Assembly: GCA_963971405.1 (NCBI GenBank)
Contig: OZ020489.1
Span: 22,780,290-22,844,289, forward strand
Reading direction: 5' to 3'
DNA length: 64,000 bases
DNA from: Psococerastis gibbosa
Taxonomy: Eukaryota > Arthropoda > Insecta > Psocodea > Psocidae
Position 1 is the first letter of the stretch. Every line of letters starts with the position of its first letter. The position numbers and the translations under genes were made by a program. Of this stretch, positions 34,501 to 49,500 are shown piece by piece. The notes beneath the pieces were generated by a model. It did not search any database. It saw only the letters and a list, made by a program, of their open reading frames with translations, and was not told where the DNA came from.

Positions 34501-37500
34501 ACTAAAATGGATTTAGACTCATGCGTATCAATTAATAATTTACAAGGAAGTATGAAAAGCAACGGAGACGTGGCCGATAATATAAGAAAGCTGTCAGTTG
34601 ATGAGAAAATTTCTGAGAATAATTTTGAATATCCTGAAGAGAGATTAGGGAAGTATAATAGTATTAAACTAGAGTCGACACATTCGTTGACCACGGATAA
34701 GTGTATGGAGATGACTAATTCAAAAAATGAAGAACGAGTGCATATTAACAACAGCAAAGATTCCATAGAAGAAAGCCAAGAAGTCTTCGATGGTTATAAA
34801 TCAGATGATGAAAACCGACGAGGGGCAGGCGATGCTCCTTGCAGTATAGTTACAGACCTGCAAAAAAGGCACTGGGAATTACTGCCGGAATACTTAAAGT
34901 TGCACATTGCGCGATTAAATGAAGATTATGCTTTATCCATGCAAATTGAGGTACGTAGTAATGCAGGTTAGTAGGCTACTCATTAGTGACATTCAGTAAC
35001 TAAGCTCATTTCTTGATTTCATTACGCCTGTAATCTGATATGATTTCATAACTTTAACGATCCAGAGGTCTCTTATTCTAACCCACAGGTAACATAGAAC
35101 TTAAAAATGTAGAAATTAAGGACAGGATGTTTGGCTATGCTGAATGAGTACGTTAACTTTTAATTTTTTAATATGGGTGATTATTTAAAAATTACAATAT
35201 GTCGCAATGTTTATATTCAACTCTGCTTGTTTTGTGTGTGGGTGTAGTTGTAATAATTATTCTTTGTGTGCAGAGGCAGTTATGAACAGATTAACGGATA
35301 AATATCTTGTCTCTACCAATAATATTATGGGGCATGGTCTCTTTGAGACGCCAAACAAGGCATTTTTCTAAACTTATGCAATTGAGACAGACAGAGAGAG
35401 AGAGAGAGAGTGGTGTTTGTTTAGTTCGTGAGCTGATTAGCCGTTGTCAAAATGTACAGCAGTTGTAGAAGTTGTTGTTGTTGTTGATAGTAGCATGTAT
35501 TGCTAATGATTGCAAATAATCCATCGATCACAGTAAAGTTTTTTTAGTGGTACCACAAAAAACCGTGCAATTAACTTTAATTAATTTTAATCAAAGCACT
35601 CCTGAAGGCGTCCAACTTGTCGATCCACTTGATTTCAGCCGGGAGTTTATTTTATTGACTAATTCCAAAGTCGAACGCAGAATTTTTTACCAAACATGGA
35701 ATTATTATGTTCTAAAATGAGTTGTCCATGGTTCCAGCTCAACACAGTAGGTGGCATAACCAGCTTGAGAATGGCCCTGTCTATACGAGAATTTTTGTGT
35801 TTTAGCTCCATGATATAGGCATCAAGAACCAGCATCAAGCGTTTGTAAAGGACTTTTGTGAAGATGTTTGTCCAACGACGCCGTTAGACCTGAATCAGTG
35901 CGAATTCGTCCACTACGAGTCGTTGGCAAATTTGGCTAAATCGTGTGATGTCGCTCCCTTAGATAATAAGCCGCTGCTGTGTCCTCATGAATGTCTAGAT
36001 TTTGAATCTGTAAGTTTGTCATTAGTGTTTAGGAGCATATCGGAGAACCCCCGCTACGCGTTTTTTGTACAAAGTCGCTTTCACACCGTCAAAAACATCC
36101 AATAAATTAGCTGAAATGCTCCTCTACGATACATTTTTTGTTTACAAATCAAATTCAATAATTATGTTATCTGTGTTAGAAAGAGGTACATATCATGTAT
36201 TAAAATGCTCAGAAAAATTTCTTCTGCTTGTTTTGTTATTTTTGACAGCTTAACGATTGATATTTCATGAGATATTTGATTTTCACACTTTTAAGGCTTC
36301 GTTTGTGTCTCAAGAGTTTCTTGTTTAATAAGCCGAGATTGGCCATTTCAAATTTGAAAGCAACAGCCAGAGTAGATTTCTGAACGTACCGTAAAGTGGA
36401 CTTTATGTGCATTATACATTCGCATTGTTCATCATCTATTTGGTTTCAGTTGAAATATTTTAAACTTGTAAAGAAGGAAGCGGTTGAAAAATACATAAAG
36501 GCGTTTGGAGGAGGACCGCGTATAGCCGGATCTCAGTTGTGTGAGCAATGTGTCAGTAGTCGAGCCGAAAAAGTCAGAGCACGGGCGATTTTGAAGACTG
36601 ATATAAAATCTGTTATTAATTTATTAAAGGCGCCTATTTTAGAGTAAGTACTCGATATCTACTTTTCTGTTTTTTTTTGTCTTGCTTTGTTTTGTCCTCT
36701 AGATTTTAAACACTAATTTATTTTTTTGTTTACTAAAATAATAATTATTTTTGTGGTAGTATTTTCCAGACTCTTACCTGAACATGTTTAAGTGAAGTTT
36801 ACGCGTTGTAAACATAGTGTGAATAGCCAGCTTGTCTCAGCATGTCCATTGTCGTTTGTAGCAACTGTAGGTTGACATCGAGGACGTGTACCAGTGTACC
36901 AATAAATACTAATATAATATTTATAATATACCTGTAAATACCAGCCATATTCAGCAAGAGAAAGTGGCCTTCTATAACAAATCTAAGTTCTTGGAATATG
37001 TCAACGTATGATTTAAATAATGTATAGAGATCAAATTTAGAGTAGCACTAGACATAACAAAAAAAATTTTTTTTACATTTTAATCCCTGTAATGAATTAT
37101 AGTCCACGCAAAATGAGAAAAGTATGGACATGGAATGTTTTGATCCTGTGCAACACTGTAAAAATATTCCTTTCACCATTTTGTGTTACCTTGTTGCATT
37201 GGATGCAAGGCGTAACTAAAATTGTGCAAAGAATATTTTTACAGTGTTGCACAAGATCAAAACATTCCATGTCCATACTTTTCTCATTTTGCGTGGACTA
37301 TAACTTAGTACCTCGTGCTACGGATGCTGATTTTTTTTTTTTATCCCACAATTAACCATTGACAATTTTAGTAGCATCCAATGATTATTTAATGCCAGTT
37401 TATGATGTCAACTAACTGATAATGGATTGTTTTTTTATAGAGGTGAGCAAGGGTTTTGGGTCGGGAAGAAGTCACTCAAGTTTTGGTGGCTACCTATTGA

Positions 37501-40500
37501 AAGAGGATTTGGGGAACCGGAAATTGTGGCTTCGACCGAAGATGGCAAGCCTGAAACCGAATCCGTGACTGGCGTTTTTAATTCCGACATCACTTGTCCG
37601 CATGGTAAGCTACGTTAAATGCACCTATGTTTATTGTAGAATTTTGAAGTGGTGTATGGCATAGAGCAGATTTTTTACACTTCGATTAGAGCCTCAACAT
37701 TGCTATGGGAAAACCTTCACACTCGGGTTTAGGTCATTCAGAATCATGCCGAAAACTAAGTAAGCAACGCTTCTTGTCAGTACTTTAAAATGTTTATTCT
37801 GGCGACGCATAACTTAAATCACCTGTTCACCCGTTCTAAGCGATTCAAGATTCGACCTGTATTTTCCTTCTCCCTGTGGTAATGGAGTCTGCCCTTAGGG
37901 GCTTCAAGTTAATATACGGACTCACTTCCCCCAGGATCCCAAAGTTTTTGATTTGGTTGTGGGTGAATTAAATGTAAAGAACATAATTTTGTCAAGTATT
38001 ACAAAAAAAGGTAATGCTTGAAAAAGTTGTGTTTATTTATTTAATTTACTATGAAGAAGTATTACAGAGTAGAATGTAGAAAATGTTATTGTTTGCAGAT
38101 GGTTTGAGCATAGGTACTGAAGACAAGAAGCTTGTTCCTTCAGCAGCGTGGGATATTTTGACTAAATATTTCCCTAATTGCAAAGAAATCGATAATAATA
38201 CTCTTCCGTGCCTTGACTGTGAGGTAAGTAAAATACATATTTGGTTTCTATTGTAATAAAAATAAAAATAATAGAATTTAAAAAAAAAGCTATGCATTCC
38301 ATTAGTTGAATACAGGTAGTTTCAGCATTGAAATATACTGTATTTCACGCGCTGTTTATAGGGGTTGTAACATTTAAATCTTACTATTTTTCTTTAGAAT
38401 GCCCGCGACATGGGGAAAATTAACGAGTTACAACTTCGTGAAAAAGCCAATCAGGAAAGAGAGCTGTTCCCCGTACTTTACAGTGAAAACCAAGATATCA
38501 TTAACGACGATGGACTTTGCTTCTTAGTAAGTTCTGCGTTCGTGTCTGCTTGGCGAAGATATATCCGGTAAGTCTCCAAAGAAATGTTTCCCCTCTTGCT
38601 ACAGTCAACATTTCTTTCTATTTATAACAATTTCGAACATTTTTAAGCCTTTGCTTCAAGGTGTTTCTACTGTTCATAAATTAGGTCACAGCTTCCGTAA
38701 TGTTTACCATATCTGTACACAGTTTATGCAATACGTAAATAATGAGTAAGGGAGATTTAAGGGAACCGAGTTTTGGCCGCCATCTTGAATTCTGAGTTTA
38801 TAGTCCAGATTTCGAGATGTCAACATCAAAATTCGTGTTTAACAAGCCCAAATTAGTTAAAAAAAAGTCGTGCTGGCAATATGTTTCCCGAAATGCCCCT
38901 TGGCTTGAAAACTAGCAGCCTTTTCAGAAATTTTAGCGTAAACCCAAAATAAATTTTGAGCTAGGTGACTGCATTTCTACATTTTGCCTTTTTTCTATTG
39001 ATGCAACTGCTTCTATTTATGCACATTGCGGAATGTCGTTTTTCTCTCAATGTCAGCTTACAGTGCCACGACGAATTGTAAAAAAATAAAACACTGTTTC
39101 CTTGCTTTCATGGCTATATAAGAGCTATAAGAAACCTGTTACCCATCGTAGGTTCCTAAAAGTGTCTAATCACCAAAATACCTACTATTTAATGTATTCC
39201 AATGATCGGTGTTGCATCTACTTACTGTCTTACTGTTACTTAATGCGTGCTTGAATTGATATAGATTTCGATTGAGTAACTCAACCTGGTTGCACAACAA
39301 TTTTGCAGGAAATTCATGCCAAAGTATAGTTATGTATCTTCTTCTAGAGTTGCAATCTAGGGATTGGTTTGCAGCGAATGTTGTATTCTTCACTCTTGTC
39401 TGTTTTGTGCGGTCCTTTTCAGTCCTTCATAGGTGTCGCATCCTGGGTCCTTCATGACATCCTCAAGGTACTCCTTCCTCTGTCGTCCTCTTGAGTTGGT
39501 GCCTTCATCCATAACCTCAATGATGTTCTTGAGGAGCCCTTCGTGTCTCAGTTATGCATATGAATAAGTAAAGGATGGGTTTGTGTAAATTCTTATTTAT
39601 CTTAAAACCCACTTTCGTCATCATCCATGCCAAAATTACTTACGAATAAACTGTCCATTACTACCTTCACTAATTTATCTGAAGTCCACGCAAAATGAGA
39701 AAAGTATGGACATGGAATGTTTTGATCCTGTGCAACACTGTAAAAATATTCTTTGCGCCATTTCGTGTTACCTTGTTGCATTGGATGCAAGGCATAACAA
39801 AAATTGTGCAAAGAATATTTATACATTGTTCCACTGGATCAAAACATTCCATGTCCATACTTTTCTCATTTTGCGTGGACTATACACGAAATTATGAAGT
39901 TGACTACATTATCAAGTCGCATCTTTCCATACTTTTACACTCGGTCAGAACATTTTGCAGCTTCATCGTATGCGCTGTGAATGCCCACCTTGCCCGCCTG
40001 GTTAATGTAGAGTTCTATAGGTTGATACTCTAAGGCGGAAATTACCACCGCGGTGTTTTCCATCAATAATGTATTTTCGGTGGGCCACTCGAGATTTTAG
40101 TCAGCGGGCCGTAGCTCATCCTCAAAATTGAAAAACAAAAATGCTGATTATGTACAGTATATTTTTAGTAGGTCAGTAGATAAAGGAGGATTACATTTTG
40201 AAAATGAAGGGGTTCAAAGTTTTCAGTAGTTGAGCAAAAAACTGTACAAAAGAAAAGCCTGACAAAAACAACAAGGGGATGAAAAACTATGCCCCTTTTT
40301 TCATAATATATCAAGAGATGTTGAAATTTTTTGCGATAAACGCTAAGGCTAATTTTTTTTTCTGGGGACCGGCGAGGGGAAGAGATCATCAGTTTGGGCG
40401 AAAAGGGATGGGGCTGGAGTTGCCCACGACAGATTTTCCCATCTCTCTGCTTGATTTTCTTCGAATTCTTTGATCCTTTAACTGATTTTTGGGCGGCATT

Positions 40501-43500
40501 CTACTCTTTTCTCGGTTATCTTTTAAAATACTTCCAATGCGGAAGAATTTAAGCTTTGGTAAAAAAAAATTCTTAATGAAAACCGTAAGTTTCTGTGATG
40601 GAACTTGGTTTCAGATTGTTTATCAGGGCTATGTTCTCAATGTTTCAAATCCAGCAGATAAATAAAGCAATAAATAATCGTCATCTAAGCCTCGTAAGTT
40701 GGTAGAAGTTCTGCATATATAGCAAAACCTATGTATGCTAATTAATTACTTGGCATCATTTTCTATGCTGATGGTAAATCTTGCAGCGATCTGGGCTGAG
40801 TGGTTTTTTTGGATGGTAAGTCCGTAGACGAAGCAACCCGCGATATCTTCACAGTGGAAAAAAATTAATCCGCATATTATTTCTTGTCGATTTAACAAAT
40901 TTTTCATCCCGCCCACGTAACTTCCACTAACCCATGAGAAAGTTCCTCCAGTGACTTCGTGGAAGTGAGACCTGAGAAATAAAAATGCAATTATAAATAA
41001 CTTAATTATTTTGTGGAAGTGCAAAGTTATTTATAATTTTATTCTTATTTGTGGGTTAATTGTAAGAGTGGGCCGAAAGGCCCAAAATTCGCCCACATGG
41101 AAAATAAAGACAATTTTCTTTCTTTCTTCTTTATTTGTCATCTGTCACTAAGGTTTGTAACAAATACCATTTTATATCTTTTCTATCTATTAGGACGAGT
41201 GTGTGATGAGAAATAAAAAAATAGCATATGACTTCCAAAAAATCGAAGTTTCGAAACCTGTCTGTAACAGTGAATAAGTTATTTAATATAGATTAATTGG
41301 GCAATGCGTCGTTTTTATGCCTAAGACTGCTATCAAAACTTTCTTTTCAAATTTGACCATTTTTGAACGCTTTTTGTAAAGTTTATTAGAGTATCTCAAT
41401 TGTTTTTCTCTTTTTCTGGGCAAGTTCTGCATAAAAATTCACGCCCGTCTTCTACAGCTCTTGAGGACCCGTTCCTTTACACGTTTAGGATACGTGACAT
41501 GTGACACGGACTCTGATTTTCACCCAAACGGTTGTTGGCTCGCGTTCCATGTCACGAGTCTTCCTAGTTGAGTGTAAGATAGTTCTTTAGGCTAGGTTGG
41601 TTTAGTAATACAACAAAAAGTCATTTATTACTTTAATTAGTTTAAAGGAACCATTTATGTTGAGAAGAGAAACAAGGCACAACAGCGTGTTTGTGCAGTA
41701 TTGTATTTTACTACTTTGTCGGCAAACCCGGAATTAGTTATTCATTTTTAGAGTTATTTTTAAACACTTTGCAGTTATTAGGCTATAATAACGCAAGTTT
41801 CTGTTATTTTATGCTGCAGTTGAAAAATCATGGTTCTATGTATTTATTGCTATATTGTGAACGTACAGGGCTCGTAAGCATTAGTCATCTTCAAAACATG
41901 TCCAAGACTGGTCGGAATGGAGGTTCCGCACAAGACATAAGAAGGCGTTGGTGCAATATTGTATTTTAATGCTTTGTCGGTGAACCCAGAATTATTCATT
42001 TTAAGAGTTATTTTCACAATGCAGTTCCTAGACTAATAATCCAAGTTTCTTTAACTTTGTGCTGTAGTTGAAAAATCAGTGTTCGTAAGCATTAGACATC
42101 TTCAAAACATGTCCCAAACTAGTCGCAATGGAGTTTCCGCACAAGACATAAGAAGGCAGTATTGTATTATAATGCTTTATCGGTAAACCCAGAATTATTC
42201 ATTTTAAGAGTTATTTTCACAATGCAGTTCCTAGACTAATAATCCAAGTTTCTTTAACTTTGTGCTGTAGTTGAAAAATCAGTGTTCGTAAGCATTAGTC
42301 ATCTTCAAAACATGTCCCAAACTAGTCGCAATGGAGTTTCCGCTAAACAATAAGAGAAATTGAATTTGTGAAATTGGGGGATTATTTATGGGTGGTGTGC
42401 AGTGATTTCGTAGTATAAATCAGATGTAGGGGGTGTAAGAAGTAGGGACTGACCGTTGGGAACCGCATCTGGTGCCGCGCAGTATGTCATACGGCAATAA
42501 AAACTTTGACTTATCGTACCAACCCCTTGTCACTGTAATCAATAGCCTTGGGAGAGCCCATGTCATTGCTTGCTGTGAAATTTCGGTTTTAGGGCCATCT
42601 TTACTTTGTCTTTACTTAAGCGACAGATTTCGAAAATATTTTGTTGACGAAGAATGACCGTGTAAATGATAAATGATATCAAAATGAAATAAAATATATT
42701 TGTTTTTAAGAGGATTTTTATTTTTTATTTCATTCACTCAGCAAGTTATTAAAAGTTAGGCTCATTTCAGTTGTAGAAGAGTACTTCGTGCATCATATAA
42801 TCGGGTATTTTTACTTTTCGGGTTTGTAGTTTTAACAAAAATTCTAGATAACGCGAAATTTTATTCCCCTCTGCTTTCTATGATAGAACTAAGGCACCAA
42901 AAATTTAATATTTCCTATTGTATGATGCGCATGAAGTAGTCTTCTAAAACTTACATGAACCAAATCTTTAATAACTTGCTTTGTTAATTAAATAAAAAAT
43001 AAAAAGTCAACAAATTTTGGGGTGCTAATTTTCTACGTAGCATATCCTCTTAAAGAAAACATAATCTATAACATAGTGGTCTGTATCTACCGACTGTAAG
43101 TTTTAAAAAATATCTTAAAGCAAGAGTTTCTTATGAGAATAGCGCTAATCCACCAATAAAGCGCATTTTTATATTTAATTTTAGTAGTATATTTTTTATT
43201 TAGTCGTTTGATATAACCACTGGTCTCCCTAGTTTTACCTTCTCTGGGGAGAATTTCTCTCCGGCGGCCTATGATTTATCGACACTTGTTTCATTTGTCT
43301 CCAACCAGCGGCATTTATCACCGAGACCTTGTCATCTTCTTATCTCTCCCTCCCCCCCCCCCCCGAAGTCCCCTTCCCGCACCAATTCTTCCAATGTGTG
43401 TGTGCACGTTTTGTTTTCGGTTGGGGATTTACCCGGACGCCCTGTCTTTTATGACTTTCTGATGTTGTTCTGATTTCCCCAAGTTTTCACATTATTTTTA

Positions 43501-46500
43501 TTGCTGCTGTTTGTTCCGTCTTGAAGGTCTATTTCTGTTTTATTTCTGTTAACTTGGTGGTGGCATGGAGTGTTGTCTATCAGGTAATTTCTCAATTATT
43601 TAAATGAGCTGAATGACTCTTGAATTCAAGTATAAAAAATAAAAATCCCCTTTTTGCTCATAATGATGAAAATAGCCTCGGAGGAAATATAAATTGTAGA
43701 CCGCGCACCGCTTGAGGAAGCTATTGATCTATCTGCAGAGAAGAACCTGTCATGGTCAACCCGATTCAGTGGCGGATCCACGGGGGGGGGGGGGGGGGGG
43801 GGTCATGACCCTGTCCTCAATAAGTAAATTCATAAGATAGTAAAAAATAATAATAATAGAATAAAACTCAACTTTTCAGCAAACAAATTACCTTTTAAAC
43901 AAAGGCGGGGATTCCACCAACATCTAAAACTGTCTGCTACCACGTCAAAAAAAATTAATATCACTATTGACGTTGGTGGATTCCCCGCCTAACATACAAC
44001 TCCACTTGTGACCCCCCCCCCCCCCCAAAAAAAAAAAAAACATTTTCCGCTGGATCCGCCCTTAACTCGATTAGCAGCAGTATTGGCCTTATGTTTATTA
44101 TCTTTGTTAGTTATAGTTAAAGTTTGAACTCTGCTACGACTGGCTGTCTCAGTTTGGAATCATCAATGAATTTGAACGTGTTATCGGACTTCTTTCAAAA
44201 GCAGCTTGTGTCTATTAAGGATCTATTAAGGATCGTATCTGTACTTGGTTAAGTCATGCTTTCGCCTATATCATTGCGTCAATGGTAAGCTTGTCTAAGC
44301 TTGTCCATTATCGCTTGTTGCCGGTGTAGGTTGACATCGAGAATGTGTACCAGTTAGCCAATGGCCAGAAATTCATACAGAAACAATACAAATAATGTCC
44401 GAAATCCATGTGTATAATATTTCCATGTATTGGTCGTTCAGGTCTGTTTGCAAATAAATGCTTATTTATTTTAAATGCTTATTTGTTTTAATTATTATAG
44501 TGAAGTTGTAATGGCAGATCCTAAAAGGAACCTTCGCCAGCAGGATTGATGACCCGTACAAAGTGATCTTAAATGATATTTTAAGGGTAAATCGTAAAAT
44601 CTGCCCTAAGACCTATTAATCACTCTTATAATGCTCTAAAAATGTACAGAACCTTACCAAATCATTTTAAGAAACATGTCAATCAACCCTGGACCGTGCC
44701 CAGGGGGGTAGTAGTAGTAGTAGTGTTCGTCGAGTTAATAACCACTTAGGCCTCATATTTGGGCCCATAGAGCGACCCCGACTTGACTGTCCTATGCCAG
44801 CCCATAGGACAGTGGTCCTCCTGATTATAGTGGATTCCGAACCACTTGGGAAACACAGTGAAGTCACACAATTAAATTTTTGTATGTAAACCTGCATGTT
44901 TTGAAGTATTTATCCATTACTTCAATAATAAATTACGTTAAAAAAAATTTGGACCCCCCCCTCCCCTCCAAATCAAAACCTGGCCACGGCCTTGAATCGA
45001 CCAATCATCAGGCAATATGTGGCGTACACTAGCTATGATTCTTACACGGTTCCTTAATCTTATGCAGAGGTGACGGAACTAAAATCTAACTATAAATTAG
45101 CCACATTTTCCTATGGAGATTTTTTCAATTAATACAATTTCTTTTTCGGGAGAATAATATGTTTACAAAGACATTTTCTAAAGGCGCTCAGCTACCTTAT
45201 TGTAAAATCAAACCATTGATCATGTAGAAGAAACGTGGAAACCTTTTCACGTATGGAATTTTTGTCGGGTAAATAATTTACGATTTGCACCCTCTTGTAG
45301 ATTGTGTGAAAGGGAGCTCTTGGGAAAAGTGGGGTATTAATAAAACAAGAAAACAAGAGAGAAAAGTCCGGCAGAACCGTCTGCGGACCACCACCCCAAC
45401 TGCTCCCCTTATGTGATGCCTCCTTAGTTTCAGTTTTGATTCTTCTTTCTCCTTCCTTTATTTTACTAAGACGCATTTGTTTAAACCATGTTCCCCCTCC
45501 CCCCTCAAATGAAAATAATAACACGCGCGCAAGAGCTGTGTGAATCCGTGTATTATGACATCAAAGGGAATGGACAAGCATAGTAAGCGGATTTCATACA
45601 AAGCGTATAGGCCTATGCAAAGCGTTAATGAAAACCAAACTTTCGTGTGTAATTACGTCATAATAGGCGGTTGTTCAATATATAGGTGGAATAATAATAA
45701 ACTGATTCTACTGTATATGTGTTCGATGTGTAGAAACATACTTTTAGCAAAGAGAAAAAAATTGCCATAGCTAGGCAATTTTGCAATTTACAATTTTGCA
45801 ATTTACACACTTACAGTACCATATCGCTCATGTACGAGAAAAGTGACACATTTCTAAATATTGACTTTTGAGATAATTCAAATTTTAGTTCTGACCATTT
45901 TTTAATTTTTACTTGTAGTACTATCGAGGCACTTAATACTTTTGAGATGTGACAGTTAACTTGAAAGAGAAGTGTAATTACCACGTCAGCGCCTGCAGCA
46001 CATTCCGAATTATGTCAGTATTATCAAACCCGAAGTAGTCAAACTTGACAATGGATCAGTGACAAAACGCAATCTTATGGAAACAAATTAAACTAGATAT
46101 GTGACACTACACTGACACTGACACATTCATAAAATTCGCTATATTTTCCTCGACATTTTTGTATAAATAACTCAATTTTGCAATTTTTTGAAATTTGTCA
46201 CGTTTCTCGTGCATGAGCGATATATTCAATCGAAATTTCACAACGTCACTAATGCTTTTGGCTTGAAATGTGGTTAAAATAATCCCCCGGATGAGTTACT
46301 CTTTTCCGTTTGGGCTATGCCTGCCTGCAGAAGCAAATTTAAAGAAACCCATTCCTGGCGATCATCAGAACGAAAATAAGGTAAAAAGAAAGTAAAGGAA
46401 TATACTCTTGAATACGTCCCTGCTGGAGATATTTACTTTTGTGGACAAGGGAGGCAATTAATTTTTTCAGAGGATTCGCATATGTTTTTTTCTTTTTATT

Positions 46501-49500
46501 AAGCGAACCGGACCCTTGTTCTTTCAACTCTTTCTCACTTCCCGCTTGAACTTTTTAGTATTTATTATAACCGATAGCTGTTCCATTCCCTTTCTATGGG
46601 TAATTTTTAGTTGCATTATGTATTTGTGAAAAGTATTTTAATCCAAAGTCCGGTTGGGATAAATTGATGTTGATGAAAAGAATGCAGCAAGGCTCAATAT
46701 TTTGAGACATGAAGTTGCTAATTTAGTTAGAATTTTACAAATCAGTGGCTTTTTTTTTAAAACATTGGAATACGAACTAAAAAAGTAGCAAATTATTACT
46801 ATTTAATATTCCTTCTACATTGTTGACCTCCCTATTCTATTAAGGGGAATGTTTCCCCATTTTGGGAAAAGAATATGTCGTGAGAGCTAATTAATAAAAT
46901 TTTCGTATCACTATATATATATACTATATATATTGAATGCACAATACATTTTTTATTAACTATTGTTGATCTTTAAAATAAAAGAATCTAACTGAAGCTA
47001 ACTACATATTCCAGAAACTTTATAGATTTTTATGGATTAGCGATAGTTGAAAGAATAAGACGCAACTGATCCACAATAAAATATATTAATAGTGACCGGT
47101 TTCGGTTAGATACCATCATCAGCTATATTTTATTGTGGATCAGTTGCGTCTCATTCTTTCTACAATTTGAAGTATGATGAAGTTCCACGAAGTCACTTTG
47201 GAGAATATCACTATGATTAACGATAGTTCACGAGAAAAAATCTATGGTTTATTATCACACTAAGTTTATATATTTTAGAAACTGTTAAAAGAGCATTTTT
47301 GTCGTCAATATAAAGGCTCAGGGCCGAGAAATTAATTTATTAGCCAACGTTGTTTTTAAAAACTTCGGAAATATTCCTGTTAAGAGGAAGCTAACTGTAA
47401 ATATTGGCCACCCCTAGATCACTCCAAAATCGGTTAGGCGGCTATTCCACTGTTTCAAAGATTTTGTCTATCCAAGCATTGTAAGGGAGGACTATTTCAT
47501 GCATAGTCTAGTAGGCTACTATAAGTAAGTTTTGGTGCATCGGTTTTGGCAATGGAATCGTGTACTTCGTTCATGTTGTTCTTTATTGCCAGTTAGGGTA
47601 CCTACGCGGCTTTTCCATCCTTCCATTGAATTACTAAGCAAATTCCAGGAACGTGCAATATTACTAGACGGGATAACACTTTTAGTAAAGCTCCAATATC
47701 GTGAGAACCGCTCTTCTAACCGCAAGTATCAATGGAAACGAACGTCTTTGCCTTAGAGCAACCGAAGTTGATAGGACACACTGCACCTCGTCTCTCTTGA
47801 AGACAACGAAGCCTTACAGGCTCTGGTTCTTGGCACCTGACTATCCGATTAGTAGTAGCTTCACCCAGATCACAAAACTTCCGCAAAAATTAGTTATTTT
47901 TTTTAAATACTAGCATTGCTGGGTGCTCTAATGGTTGCCGGAAATTAGAAAAAATGCAAAAACTTGAGTGTTTTCAGCAATGATCTGCACGGTGTGATAG
48001 AGAGTGCAGCTTCAAAGCAGAGAGCATGACGGGAGTCGAACGCACGTCTCGACACGGAGGGATCAATTATATCGGTGGATATCGATTCGATCGTACCAAA
48101 AAAACATAATTAAAATATGGCTGTGTAGCCGTGAGTAACAGTTGGTTGGGGTTTTGCGGTGCTCCGTCAGCGGTCCGTGAATAGATCGTGTTAGGTTGAC
48201 ACTAGTCAGCCAGTGATCTTCCCTGTCAAATCATTGCATTAGCATTAGCATATGAAAGTGTAGCTAATGTGACCATGGACCCATGACAGTTGCTTGCTTG
48301 CTTGCTTGCTTGTTTTACTCCTCGAGTGATAAATCAAATTTCAAGGCTGTTGAGCGCTTTCTGAACTGTTTGGAAACCAATATGAAAGGGTCGATTATAA
48401 ACGGGCACACTAGTCAACTAGTGATCTTCCCAAATCATTGCATTAGCATAAGCCTAATAGCACATGAAAGTGCAGCTAATGTGACCTTGGAACCATGACA
48501 GTTGCTTGCTTGCTTACTTGTTTTACTCCTCGAGTGATCGATCAAATTTCAAGGCGGTTGAGCGCTTTCTGTACTGTTTGGAAACCAATAAGAAAACGTC
48601 GCTTATAAGCGGGCACACTAGTCTAACTGGTGATCTTCCCAAATCATTGTATTAGCATAAGCCTAATAGCACATGAAAGTGCAGCTAATGTGACCTTGGA
48701 ACCATGACAGTTGCTTGCTTGCTTACTTGTTTTACTCCTCGAGTGATAAATCAAATTTGAAGGCTGTTGAGCGCTTTCTGAACTGTTTGGAAACCAATAT
48801 GAAAGGGTCGATTATAAACGGGCACACTAGTCAACTGGTGATCTTCCCAAATCATTGCATTAGCATAAGTCTAATAGCATATGAAAGTGCAGCTAATGTG
48901 ACCTTGGAACCATGACAGTTGCTTGCTTGCTTACTTGTTTTACTCCTCGAGTGATAAATCAAATTTCAAGGCGGTTGAGCGCTTTCTGAACTATTTGGAA
49001 ACCAATGATAGTAATTTTGTTTGCTTCCTCGTCGAGTCCTCGAGTGATAAATCTAGCTTCAATGCCGTTGATTTTAGGTTCTACGATCGATATTTCATAA
49101 AAATTAGACTCTGTGTGAAAAGAAAGGAATGTGGGGGCTCCATTTCTGTTAAGAACTCCCTGCTTTGGGGAATCCCTATTTCAGAATCGTTATTCCCTCC
49201 GAAATCTTGACGAAACATAGTAGATATCTGTTTGTTATTATAGACCATAAAATTAAACTGCTATGAAGTAGAAAATAAAAATGAGGTCTCACAAAATGCT
49301 AATGTCCCAGAAATCAGTCAGAACAGTTAGTAAGGGCCCTTAGATTTCAAAGGAAAAAAAAAAAACAGGAGATTCCTGGAGGAAGGGGCCGGAGATGTTG
49401 CTGAGGTAGATGGATCGCCCGTTAATGACGTCCCGTCCCTCTTCTTCTTCCGCTATCTTCCTTCCCTCCGCGTCCTCCTCGGTCTATCCAAGACTGATGG

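Noticed and set aside
48198-49075. CRISPR array
   Set aside because: Units of ~208 bp without unique spacers, in a eukaryotic context; no cas genes.
48283-49210. Repeated 66-95 aa frames as a gene family
   Set aside because: They lie in a tandem array, share the repeat unit, and match nothing known. Reported only as a repeat.
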